A stretch of 64,000 nucleotides of DNA. It comes from Promicromonospora sp. Populi. Its GTDB lineage: Bacteria; Actinomycetota; Actinomycetes; Actinomycetales; Cellulomonadaceae. The stretch lies in the NCBI RefSeq assembly GCF_041081105.1, contig NZ_CP163528.1:1674001-1738000 (forward strand), written 5' to 3'. The position numbers and the translations under genes were made by a program. The notes under the pieces are model-generated. The model saw nothing but the letters and a program-made list of their open reading frames with translations. It ran no database searches and was not told the origin of the DNA. Positions 35,310 to 43,178 of the stretch are shown in pieces; position 1 is the stretch's first letter; the number at the start of each line of letters is the position of its first letter.

Positions 35310-35738
35310 GTGTCCGAGAAGGTGTCCGAGAAGAACCGCATCGTGTCCGGGCTGGTCAGTCTGCTCTTTGTCCTGTCCGCCATGGTCGGCGTCACCGCCG
35401 TCGACGTCTCCACCGCACCCGCTGCCGGGGCGGCCGTCTTCAACTCCTGCACGCACAGCGGCTGCGCGGAGGCGTACTCCTCGAGGTCGACCTGGAGCTC
35501 GCTGGGCTACCCGAGCACCCGCGGCTGGGTCAGCTGGCCGAACGGCCAGTGCAACTACGCGGGTGGTGTGCACCGCAACGCCGAGGGTCAGCTCCCGGCC
35601 GGCCACTCGTACCTCGAGTTCGACGTCACGCCGCGAGCCTGCGGCGCCGCTCGGCAGGCCTACCGGCTCATCCTGGACCAGACCACCGGGGTGACCTACT
35701 TCTCGCCCAACCACTACACCGACTTCTACCGGATGTGA
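35310..35738 (+). CDS. Secreted guanyl-specific ribonuclease (barnase/RNase Sa type)
   Basis: After a signal peptide (IVSGLVSLLFVLSAMVGVTA) the 142-residue protein has a mature domain ending in the microbial RNase signature: HRNAEGQLPAGHSYLEFDV with catalytic Glu, a central Arg in ARQAYRLILD, and His in FSPNHYTDFYRM. An upstream Cys pair and a Trp/Ser-rich segment precede it. GTG at 35310 follows GAGGGAG. A barstar-family gene comes 88 bp downstream, which supports the assignment. Confidence 0.8.
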   Translation: MSEKVSEKNRIVSGLVSLLFVLSAMVGVTAVDVSTAPAAGAAVFNSCTHSGCAEAYSSRSTWSSLGYPSTRGWVSWPNGQCNYAGGVHRNAEGQLPAGHSYLEFDVTPRACGAARQAYRLILDQTTGVTYFSPNHYTDFYRM

Positions 35739-35826
35739 CCCGGTCCCCTGCGCTGCGTCTCGCCCCGGTCAGCGGCCGGACGCAGCGCAGGGGCTCGGCC
35801 CTGAGCGAGACGGATAGCCTCGGACC

Positions 35827-36237
35827 ATGACTCGTGAACTGCCCGTGCTCATCGTCGACGGGACGCGGTTCAGCGACCTCGACGGCTTCGCCCGCGAGTT
35901 CTCCGGGCTGCTGAGCGGGTACACCTGGCGCGGGAACCTGGATGCTTTCAACGACGTGCTCCGCGGGGGGTTCGGCACCCCCGAGGACGGCTGGATACTG
36001 AGGTGGGTCGGCTCGGAGACGTCGCGGACGGCGCTCGGTCACGCGGAGACGGCCCGGCGGCTGGAGCGGCTCCTGCCCGGCGTCGACCCGTCTAACCGCG
36101 CTGCCTTCGAAGCGAGGCTCGACGACGCGCAGCGCGGCGAGGGCCCGACGCTGTTCGACGAGATCGTCGACATCATCCGCGACCACGGACCTGGCGGCCA
36201 GCAGTCGGCGGACGGGATCGTGCTCGAGCTGAGCTGA
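35827..36237 (+). CDS. Barstar-family ribonuclease inhibitor
   Basis: The 136-residue cytosolic protein matches barstar: VLIVDGTRFSDLDGFAREFS, TWRGNLDAFNDVLRGGFGTP and FDEIVDIIRDHGPGG. Barstar proteins bind and block barnase-type RNases inside the producer. Position just after a secreted RNase gene fits an immunity role. It converges on the helicase gene with a 3-bp gap. Confidence 0.87.
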   Translation: MTRELPVLIVDGTRFSDLDGFAREFSGLLSGYTWRGNLDAFNDVLRGGFGTPEDGWILRWVGSETSRTALGHAETARRLERLLPGVDPSNRAAFEARLDDAQRGEGPTLFDEIVDIIRDHGPGGQQSADGIVLELS

Positions 36238-36240
36238 GGC

Positions 36241-38400
36241 TCAGATCCCCTCGGCGTCGAGCGCGTCGGTGAGCAGCGCGACCAGGGCCTCGAGCTGAAC
36301 GTCCGTCGACGATGCGGCGTCGTCCTCCCCCGCCCCGTCCAGTGCCCTCGCGGCCAGCGAGGACTTGCTGTCGATCAGCTCGGCGATCTTGGCGTCGATG
36401 GTCTGCGCGGCGATGATCCGCCATGCGGTGACGGGCTCGGCCTGGCCGATCCGGTGGATCCGGTCGATGGCCTGGGTCTGCTCGGCGTACGTCCAGGACA
36501 GCTCGGCCAGCACCAGGTTGGAGGCCACCTGGAGGTTCAGCCCCACGCCGGCCGCCGTCAGGGAGCACACCGCTATCGACACGTCAGGATCGTCGGTGAA
36601 GGCGGCGATGTTCTTCTCGCGCGTCCTGGGCGTCTGGTCGCCGCGGATCGAGGCGTAGCCGATGCCGCGATCCGCGAAGGTCTGCTCGGCCTGGTCCATC
36701 ACGTCGACGTGCTTGGCGAAGAACACCACCTTGCCGACGTTCCGGGCGAGCTGTGCGGCGTAGTCGGCGGCCAGCCCGGCCTTGGCCTGGCCGATCCGCC
36801 GGACCATGGTGAACACGTTCTCGCCCTTGGCCTTCGAGCTCGAGTCCTTCAGCTCGGCGGCCGCCACACGGCGGGCGAGGTCGAGGTCGACCCCGTCCAC
36901 GACGACGTCGTCCACGACGGAGCTCTCGGCGCGCGCCGCCACGGCTGACCGGTAGCGACCGACCAGACGGCTGGCGAGCGCGGCCTCGGCGGCACGGATC
37001 GAGCGGCCCGCGGCGCCGTCGAGCTCGACCGGCAGGTCCGCCACCCGGCGGGCGGGGATGTCGGCGACGACGTCGGCCTTGCGGCGGCGCACGATGCCCA
37101 TGTCGATCACGCTGGTCCTGGCGGCCGGGTAGAACCCCGGGTCGGCCGGGGTGAGACCGTTGTCCTCGAGGGCGGCCAGCAGCGGGCCGAGCGGCTTCGC
37201 GTCGTCGATCCAGCCGAGGAACTGCCAGATCGCCCGGAAGTCCTCGATGTCGTTGATCAGCGGGGTGCCGGTGAGCGCCATCAGCAGCGGACGGGCGGTC
37301 CGCTCGCGGATGCGCTCGGAGGTGGCGAGCACGTGCTGGGAGCGCTGGGAGCCCTTGTTCTTGATGAAGTGCGCCTCGTCGACGATCATGCCGCGGAAGC
37401 CGAGGTCGCCGAGCCAGCCGACGTGCCGGTCCAGGATCTCGTAGTTCACGATGACGACGTCCGCGAACCCGTCGATCCGGTCGCCGTCGCCGTGGACCAC
37501 GGTCGGTGTACGCCGCGGCGTCCACATCTCGACCTCGTGCGCCCAGTTCGTCTTGACCACGTTGGGCGCCACGACCAGCAGCGGGTAGGCATCGGCCGCC
37601 TGGGCGGCGAGCAGTGCCTGGGCGGTCTTGCCGAGCCCGGGCTCGTCGGCGAGCAGGAAGGTGCGGTGCCCGCGGGCCGTGGCCTCGACGACCTGGGCCT
37701 GGTACGGCATCAGCTCGCGGCCCTGGGGAACGGACACCGAGCGAGGCTCGGGCAGCGGCATGCAGGCGGGCGCGCCGGGGCTCGCGTGCTCGAAGGAGCG
37801 GAAGAGCGGATCGAGCAGCTCCCAGCCGGCCAGCAGGCGGACCCGCGGAGCCTGCCGCTCGGCCGCGGCCGAGAAGTCCGGGGCGAGGAACGGGTTCGCC
37901 AGCTGGCGCGAGATCACCGAGCGGGGCACCACCCGCTTCTCAGCGCCGGGCGCCGGCGCGGCGGGCGGGGGCGGCGGGGGCTCCTCGGGCGGCTCCAGCC
38001 CGCCGGCGCGCATCATCGTCGCCTTGTACTCGCGCGCCGCGTCGGAGACCCGGGCATCCTCAGCGAGCAGCTCCAGCAGCGAGGTGTCCCGGGCGGCGAT
38101 CCTCGCCAGGAGCGTCCCCACCCCGTCGAGCCGCTTGAGCTGGTTGGCCCGCTGGGGCTCGGTCAGGTCGCCGTCGGCCCTTACCCGGGCCCGCTCCTCC
38201 CGCATGAGCAGCGCGACGACCTGGAACTTCGTGCGTACCGCCTGGCGCGTCGGCGGTCGCCGCACGGCGCCGTCGACCTCGCGGGCGACCTCCGCGAGCA
38301 CCGGGATGATCCCCTGCTCGGCGGGGCGCGGGGCGCGGCGGCGCTGAGCGCCGGAACCCGTCCGCGCGCGACCTGACCGGCGTTGGCCTGGTCGTGCCAC
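36241..38400 (-). CDS. SNF2-family DEAD/DEAH helicase
   Basis: The 719-residue ATPase has a Lys/Arg/Pro-rich N-terminus, Walker A in LADEPGLGKTAQALLAAQ, Walker B DEAH in MIVDEAHFIKNKGS, motif III MALTGTPLIND, and the C-terminal motifs SIRGDQTPRTREKN and QAIDRIHRIGQAEPV. SNF2 proteins move along duplex DNA and remodel bound proteins; some function in repair or phage defence. GGAGGAAAT precedes the GTG at 38400. No nuclease or methylase gene is adjacent, so a repair or chromosomal role is as likely as defence. Confidence 0.93.
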   Translation of the reverse strand: MARPGQRRSGRARTGSGAQRRRAPRPAEQGIIPVLAEVAREVDGAVRRPPTRQAVRTKFQVVALLMREERARVRADGDLTEPQRANQLKRLDGVGTLLARIAARDTSLLELLAEDARVSDAAREYKATMMRAGGLEPPEEPPPPPPAAPAPGAEKRVVPRSVISRQLANPFLAPDFSAAAERQAPRVRLLAGWELLDPLFRSFEHASPGAPACMPLPEPRSVSVPQGRELMPYQAQVVEATARGHRTFLLADEPGLGKTAQALLAAQAADAYPLLVVAPNVVKTNWAHEVEMWTPRRTPTVVHGDGDRIDGFADVVIVNYEILDRHVGWLGDLGFRGMIVDEAHFIKNKGSQRSQHVLATSERIRERTARPLLMALTGTPLINDIEDFRAIWQFLGWIDDAKPLGPLLAALEDNGLTPADPGFYPAARTSVIDMGIVRRRKADVVADIPARRVADLPVELDGAAGRSIRAAEAALASRLVGRYRSAVAARAESSVVDDVVVDGVDLDLARRVAAAELKDSSSKAKGENVFTMVRRIGQAKAGLAADYAAQLARNVGKVVFFAKHVDVMDQAEQTFADRGIGYASIRGDQTPRTREKNIAAFTDDPDVSIAVCSLTAAGVGLNLQVASNLVLAELSWTYAEQTQAIDRIHRIGQAEPVTAWRIIAAQTIDAKIAELIDSKSSLAARALDGAGEDDAASSTDVQLEALVALLTDALDAEGI

Positions 38401-38862
38401 ATTTCCTCCTTCGTCACACACCCAAACCGCGACAGCGGCGCTACGCGCCGTGTCACGCCCACACACCCGGGACCTGCCCGACGTCGGACAGCCGGCCCGT
38501 GCGGCAGGTAGCCCGGGCCAGGACGGTCGTCCGGCCGCCGGGTCACCGCGCAGCGTCCCCGCATGCGCCGCCCGCGGCCCCCGTGCTCATGCCGATAGTG
38601 ACACGCCGCCGGGTATCTCCGTGAATCACGGCGGGACACGGACGTTACCTTGCTCGATCCGTGGCCCTGCCTGATCTCCGGAGAAGCCGGAGTCTACCGC
38701 CGGACAACGGGCCCGTGCTGCCGCCCGCACCGGGACGCGGGCGACAGCGCCACCTCAGCTGGCGGCCGACGTACCAGCCGGGCGCAAATATCACCACAGG
38801 ACTTATGGGTGATTAATCCGATCCGGCTGGACAAAGCCTCCGGCCGGGGTGAGCATCAATAT
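38401..38862. other. Non-coding interval, divergent promoter region
   Basis: This 462-bp stretch separates the divergent helicase and membrane protein genes. I see no convincing gene, RNA or operator. Its last 130 bp are richer in A and T than the surroundings, and probably hold the promoter of the membrane protein gene. Confidence 0.5.
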
Positions 38863-39813
38863 ATGAGAAACAGCAATGGAGCTGTGAATTCACCCCCGCT
38901 TGACGCAGCAGCCAGCATTCTGGCGCGCGAGACGTACCGCCATTTGCGGCTCATGCTGGTAACGCTGCCGGCGCTGATGGTCCTGGCGATCCTGGTGCTT
39001 GCCGTCACCGCACAGTTCGAAGGGTCTATCAGCGCTTACTACCTTGGTCCGATCCGAGATATCTTTGTGGGCGCCATGGTGGGCACAGCCGTGTGCCTCA
39101 TCGTCTATCGGGGCTCGCCGCCGTTCGAGGACTACACGCTCAACGTCGCCGGTTTCTACGCGATCTTCGTGGCCTTTGTACCCACAGGCCTCGCGGAGAG
39201 CTTCGCCTCCCTGGGGTCCGCGGAACGGCAGGAGGCGGTAGGCGCGCTTCGCATCTCCATCGGTGCCGTCATCGCGATCGGCACAGTCTTTGTGCTGCTA
39301 GAGCGACGCTTTGGTCACTGGACTATTCCCAGCCTGCTGCAGCGGCAGGCAACCAAGTGGGTATTCAGGGTGACAAATGTGTTGGGTATCGGATTTCTCA
39401 TTCTCGTTATCATCACCGGATTCGTGGACGACAGTTTTCAGGGCGTCCATTTTGCGGCGTCCGTTCTATTCTTCGTGAGCCTGGCGGCCGCCGTGGCCAG
39501 CCACGCCTGGCCCGGTCCATTCGGCGGAAGCGAACCAGGCGTGGCGGCCTATCGCATAATATTCGGCCTGATGCTCGCTGGGATTCTGGTCGGCTTCATA
39601 CTCTTCCGCGTGGGATCGGATTACACCGCGCTCGTGCTCGAACTCTGGGAGATCGGGTTGTTCTGTGCCTTCTGGGTAATGGAGGCCAGGCGCACGTGGC
39701 CGGCGGTCTCCGCACCGGACGCACCGGACTCCCCACCGGACGAGCCGGTCTCCCCACCGGAATACCGGCCGATTCCGCGACACTCGACGACTGCTCCTGA
39801 AACGACGATCTAG
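38863..39813 (+). CDS. Unrecognised membrane protein, 316 residues
   Basis: The protein has about seven hydrophobic helices, for example LMLVTLPALMVLAILVLAV, IFVGAMVGTAVCLIVYRG and GIGFLILVIITGF, then a Pro-rich cytosolic tail (SPPDEPVSPPEY). The first loop, FEGSISAYYLGPIRDIFVGA, resembles loops in several uncharacterised bacterial membrane families, but no named family was recognised. Codons such as ATA, TTT and AAT are more frequent than in neighbouring genes, hinting at transfer. The stop overlaps the convergent methyltransferase stop. Confidence 0.75.
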   Translation: MRNSNGAVNSPPLDAAASILARETYRHLRLMLVTLPALMVLAILVLAVTAQFEGSISAYYLGPIRDIFVGAMVGTAVCLIVYRGSPPFEDYTLNVAGFYAIFVAFVPTGLAESFASLGSAERQEAVGALRISIGAVIAIGTVFVLLERRFGHWTIPSLLQRQATKWVFRVTNVLGIGFLILVIITGFVDDSFQGVHFAASVLFFVSLAAAVASHAWPGPFGGSEPGVAAYRIIFGLMLAGILVGFILFRVGSDYTALVLELWEIGLFCAFWVMEARRTWPAVSAPDAPDSPPDEPVSPPEYRPIPRHSTTAPETTI

Positions 39814-40568
39814 GTACGCGACACGACCGTCCACGCCGTAGCGGTCACCTCGAACGGGCCGTCCGGGAGCAGCTCGCGGCAGCGCACCTCGACCGCCCGT
39901 CGGGCATCGGACTCCAGGCCGGCGACGTAGTCACCGGCAGGCCCCACGCCAAGGGTGTACGGCTCCCACCACTCGGCGAATCCGGCGTACGACGACGTGA
40001 CGGCCAGCTCGTGGGATCGCAGGTCAACGAGCCCGGCCTCCTGGAACAGGCCCGCGAGATGTCCCGCACGCGCACCGGGAAGCGCCGACTCGTCGACCGC
40101 GTCCGGGGCGAGATCCCGGGCAGCGCGCCAGAAGGTAGACAGTGGCGCTCTCTCGCCGCCGAAGTCCCAGACGCTCGCGGCCACGGATCCGCCCGGACGC
40201 GTCACCCGGGCCATCTCCCGCAGCCCCGCTACAGGGTCGGTCATGAAGTGCACCACGAGCTGCGCGAGCGCCAGGTCGACGCTGTCGTCGTCGAACGGCA
40301 GAGCCTCGGCCACCCCCTCGCGGACGTCGACACCGGGGCACCGCGAGCGGGCCGCCTCGACAAACGGCGCGGAAGGATCGACGGCGACGACGGCGTCGGG
40401 CCCCAGCCGATGCGACAGCTGCTCGGTGACAGCGCCCGGACCGCACCCGACATCGAGCGCCCGCCGACCGGGCTGCGCGTCGACGAGGTCGACGAACTGA
40501 TCCGCCAATCGCTCCGCGTACCGGCCCATGAACCGTGCGTAAGCGTCGGCCGCGACGTTGAAGGCCAT
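39810..40568 (-). CDS. Class I SAM-dependent methyltransferase
   Basis: The 252-residue enzyme has motif I ALDVGCGPGAVTEQLS, motif II VVAVDPSAPFVEAAR and the acidic turn ALPFDDDSVDLALAQLVVHF, as in UbiE/Methyltransf_11 proteins. MARVTRPGGSVAASVWD completes the core. The substrate is not predictable. A 16-bp perfect palindrome begins 23 bp upstream and is shared with the divergent DUF2975 gene, so the XRE protein there may control both. Confidence 0.9.
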   Translation of the reverse strand: MAFNVAADAYARFMGRYAERLADQFVDLVDAQPGRRALDVGCGPGAVTEQLSHRLGPDAVVAVDPSAPFVEAARSRCPGVDVREGVAEALPFDDDSVDLALAQLVVHFMTDPVAGLREMARVTRPGGSVAASVWDFGGERAPLSTFWRAARDLAPDAVDESALPGARAGHLAGLFQEAGLVDLRSHELAVTSSYAGFAEWWEPYTLGVGPAGDYVAGLESDARRAVEVRCRELLPDGPFEVTATAWTVVSRT

Positions 40569-40590
40569 GGCCCAACTCTATGCCCTAGCG

Positions 40591-40627
40591 CGGTAGGCAT
40601 CTATCGATATACGATAGATGCCTACCG
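40591..40627. promoter_or_regulatory. Perfect 16-bp inverted repeat in a divergent promoter
   Basis: CGGTAGGCATCTATCG (40591-40606) and CGATAGATGCCTACCG (40612-40627) flank the loop ATATA. A further half-like ATCGATAGG follows at 40631. It sits midway between the methyltransferase and DUF2975 starts, about 23 bp from each, and is most simply an operator for the XRE regulator. Confidence 0.75.
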
Positions 40628-40650
40628 TTAATCGATAGGAGTTGGTTGCT

Positions 40651-41157
40651 GTGAACAGTCTTGCGACAGGCCTGCTGCGGGTGATGCTCGTCTTCATGTT
40701 CCTCGGCGTCCTGCTGACCCAGGTGTGGGTGCTCCCCGACATCTCCAGGTCGCTCGCCGACCAGTACCCGGAGGTTGCGCAGCTCCGTACGCCGATCCTG
40801 GTGACCTCGATCATCGGCCTGGCGGCAGCTCAGCTGGTCCTCGTCTGCGTGTGGCGGCTGCTCACCCTGGTGCGTCGCGACGCCGTCTTCTCGCCCGCAG
40901 CCTTCCGCTGGGTCGACGTGATCATCGCCGCCGCCGCTGGTGCCGGCGTGCTGGCCCTCGGTCTCCTGCTCTGGCTGAGCGGACAGACCGCGGAGACCGG
41001 CGTGCAGCCAGGTATCGCCCTCATGCTGATCGGAAGCTCGGTCCTCGCGGGAGGTATCGCGCTCCTCGTCGGCGTCCTGCGTTCCCTCCTTGCAAAAGCC
41101 GTCGGGCTGAAGGGCGAGGCGACCAACCTGCGAGCCGAGCTCGACGAGGTGATCTGA
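40651..41157 (+). CDS. DUF2975 membrane protein
   Basis: The 168-residue protein has four membrane helices (LLRVMLVFMFLGVLLTQVWV, ILVTSIIGLAAAQLVLVCVW, and two more) and the DUF2975 feature of a charged loop VRRDAVFSPAAFRWVDVI. These proteins are almost always encoded with a small XRE regulator, as here, overlapping by one base (TGATG). Function is unknown. GTG at 40651 follows AGGAG at 9 nt. Confidence 0.85.
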   Translation: MNSLATGLLRVMLVFMFLGVLLTQVWVLPDISRSLADQYPEVAQLRTPILVTSIIGLAAAQLVLVCVWRLLTLVRRDAVFSPAAFRWVDVIIAAAAGAGVLALGLLLWLSGQTAETGVQPGIALMLIGSSVLAGGIALLVGVLRSLLAKAVGLKGEATNLRAELDEVI

Positions 41158-41384
41158 TGCCGATCGTCATCGACATCGATGTCATGCTCGCACGCCGCAA
41201 GATGTCGGTCGGGGAGCTCGCGGAGCGGGTAGGGATCACGCCCGCCAACCTCGCCGTCCTGAAGAACGGCCGCGCCAAGGCAGTGCGCTTCACAACGCTG
41301 GACGCCCTGTGCAAGGTCCTCGACTGCCAGCCGGGCGACTTGATCCGCCACGAGCCGGAGGGCGCCGCAGACGTAGGGACCTGA
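41157..41384 (+). CDS. Small XRE helix-turn-helix regulator (YozG-like)
   Basis: The 75-residue protein is almost entirely a helix-turn-helix: MLARRKMSVGELAERVGITP, ANLAVLKNGRAKAVRFTTLD, ALCKVLDCQPGDLIRHEPEG. It is the standard partner of DUF2975 proteins and probably binds the inverted repeat upstream of its operon. Confidence 0.9.
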   Translation: MPIVIDIDVMLARRKMSVGELAERVGITPANLAVLKNGRAKAVRFTTLDALCKVLDCQPGDLIRHEPEGAADVGT

Positions 41385-41498
41385 ACCTGAGGGGTCGCCC
41401 GGCGATGTCCGGATCTGTGGGGTAGCGGTCCGTCCGGACGGTGTGACGTCGTCGTCCCGACCGAGAGCCTGGAGGCGACACCGAACGAGGAGACGCAC

Positions 41499-42137
41499 AT
41501 GCCTGAGACCGTCGCCGGGATCACCATCCCGGACACCGAGCTCGTCCGAGACGCGACCGCACTCGTGCACGACGCCGCCGACGACACCCTCTTCCACCAC
41601 TCGCGGCGGGTCTTCGTCTGGGGGATGCTCAAGGCGGCCGCGCGCGGGCTTGAGGTGGATCCAGAGCTCGCCTACGTGGGTGGGCTGTTCCACGATCTCG
41701 GTCTAACGACGGCCTACGGCACCAAGGACCGCCGGTTCGAGCTCGACGGCGCCGAGGCGGCGTACACGTTCCTGCGCGACCACGGCCGTTCGGCCGAGGA
41801 GGCGCGCAATGTCTGGCTCGCGATCGCACTGCATACGACGCCGGAGGTCCCGATGCACCTCGCGCCGGAGGTGGCAGTAGTGACGCTCGGCGTGGAGACC
41901 GACGTGCTGGGCCTCGGCCTCGACCAGATCGAGCAGTGGCAGCGCGCCGAGACGGTCGCCGCCCACCCGCGGCCGGACTTCAAGAACCGCATCCTGCAGG
42001 CGTTCTACGACGGTATGGCGGACCGGCCGCAGACCACGTTCGGCACCATGAACGACGACGTGCTCGCCGCGTTCGACCCAGCCTTCCGGCGGGAGGACTT
42101 CGTACGGATCATCCGGGACAGCAACTGGCCCGAGTGA
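41499..42137 (+). CDS. HD-domain metal-dependent phosphohydrolase
   Basis: The 212-residue protein shows the HD signature: H33/H34 (TLFHHSRRVFVWG), H65-D66 (VGGLFHDLGLT), H112 (IALHTTPEVPMH) and a later Asp. It resembles cyanamide hydratase/HDIG-type proteins of about the same length; GLFHDLGLTTAY is typical of that group. The substrate is unproven. AGGAGA lies upstream of the ATG. Confidence 0.9.
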   Translation: MPETVAGITIPDTELVRDATALVHDAADDTLFHHSRRVFVWGMLKAAARGLEVDPELAYVGGLFHDLGLTTAYGTKDRRFELDGAEAAYTFLRDHGRSAEEARNVWLAIALHTTPEVPMHLAPEVAVVTLGVETDVLGLGLDQIEQWQRAETVAAHPRPDFKNRILQAFYDGMADRPQTTFGTMNDDVLAAFDPAFRREDFVRIIRDSNWPE

Positions 42138-42214
42138 CACTCTTCTGGGCGTGCTTGAGTGGGCCGGGCGAGGCGTAGGTCTCGCCGAGCACGATCCGAC
42201 CTGGGGGTGAGCCG

Positions 42215-43168
42215 GTGGCGACGAAGCGAAGCGTCGTGTTCCTCGTGTTCGACGGCATGAAGATGCTCGACGTCTCCGGCCCCGCCGAGGTCTTCGCCGA
42301 GGCCCGCACGTTCGGTGCCGACTACACGCTGAGGTACGCCTCGGTGTCCGGGGAGCCGGTGCTCACCTCGATCGGTACACGCCTTTCCGTCGACGTCGCC
42401 GCTGCCGCGCTGGGCGACGTCGACACCCTCATCGTCTCGGGCGGGGACGCCCTCGTCGGCCGGCCGATTCCCCCCGAGCTGACCGACGCTGTCCGCGAGC
42501 TGGGGCCGCGAACCCGCAGGCTGGTCTCGATCTGCACCGGGTCGTTCGTCCTGGCCGCGGCCGGTGTGCTCGACGGGCGCCGCGCCACCACCCACTGGCG
42601 CCACGCACCCCTGCTCGCCCGGGCGTACCCCGGCATCGAGGTCGAGCTGGACGCGCTGTTCGTCGAGGACCGCGGCGTCTTCACCTCGGCCGGGGTCTCG
42701 GCGGGCATGGACCTCGCGCTCGCGCTGGTCGAGCGGGACCACGGACCCGACCTCGCCCGCGACGTGGCCCGCAACCTCGTGATGTTCATGCAGCGGCCCG
42801 GCGGCCAGTCGCAGTTCTCCGCGCCGCTGGAGCTGGCCAAGCCGCGTTCGCCGGCCCTGCGGGCCGTCGTCGACCTCGTGGCCGCACAGCCCGCACTAGA
42901 TCACACGACGACGTCGCTCGCCGCCGTCGTCGGTGTCACGCCGCGGCATCTCGCCCGCCTGTTCAAGGCCGAGCTCGGCATCTCCCCGGCTCGGTTCGTC
43001 GAGGACACACGTCTGGACCACGCCAAGACGCTGCTCAACGCGCGGCACGGCGTCACCGAGACGGCGAGCGCCGCCGGGTTCGGCAGCCCCGAGACGATGC
43101 GGCGGCGCTTCGTCGCGCGGCTGGGAGTGTCGCCGAGTCAGTACCGGACGCGGTTCGGCGCCACGTGA
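42215..43168 (+). CDS. GlxA-family AraC regulator with DJ-1/PfpI domain
   Basis: The N-terminal 180 residues form a DJ-1/PfpI-like domain (VVFLVFDGMKMLDVSGPAEV, SICTGSFVLAAAGVLDGRRA with the nucleophile-elbow Cys, TTHWRH). Residues 215-315 are an AraC helix-turn-helix pair (LAAVVGVTPRHLARLFKAEL, VTETASAAGFGSPETMRRRF). Such GlxA-type activators often control amine or choline metabolism. The start is GTG at 42215. Confidence 0.93.
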   Translation: MATKRSVVFLVFDGMKMLDVSGPAEVFAEARTFGADYTLRYASVSGEPVLTSIGTRLSVDVAAAALGDVDTLIVSGGDALVGRPIPPELTDAVRELGPRTRRLVSICTGSFVLAAAGVLDGRRATTHWRHAPLLARAYPGIEVELDALFVEDRGVFTSAGVSAGMDLALALVERDHGPDLARDVARNLVMFMQRPGGQSQFSAPLELAKPRSPALRAVVDLVAAQPALDHTTTSLAAVVGVTPRHLARLFKAELGISPARFVEDTRLDHAKTLLNARHGVTETASAAGFGSPETMRRRFVARLGVSPSQYRTRFGAT

Positions 43169-43178
43169 GGCGCGACCA

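Noticed and set aside
36241..38400. SNF2 helicase as part of a phage defence system.
   Set aside because: No nuclease, methylase or other defence partner is adjacent; neighbours are barstar and an unknown membrane protein.
35195..38837. The 14-mer CGGCTGGACAAAGC occurs at 35195-35208 and 38824-38837, upstream of the RNase and the membrane protein genes.
   Set aside because: In 64 kb a few 14-bp coincidences are expected by chance. Flanks differ and promoter spacing does not fit a sigma factor site in both.
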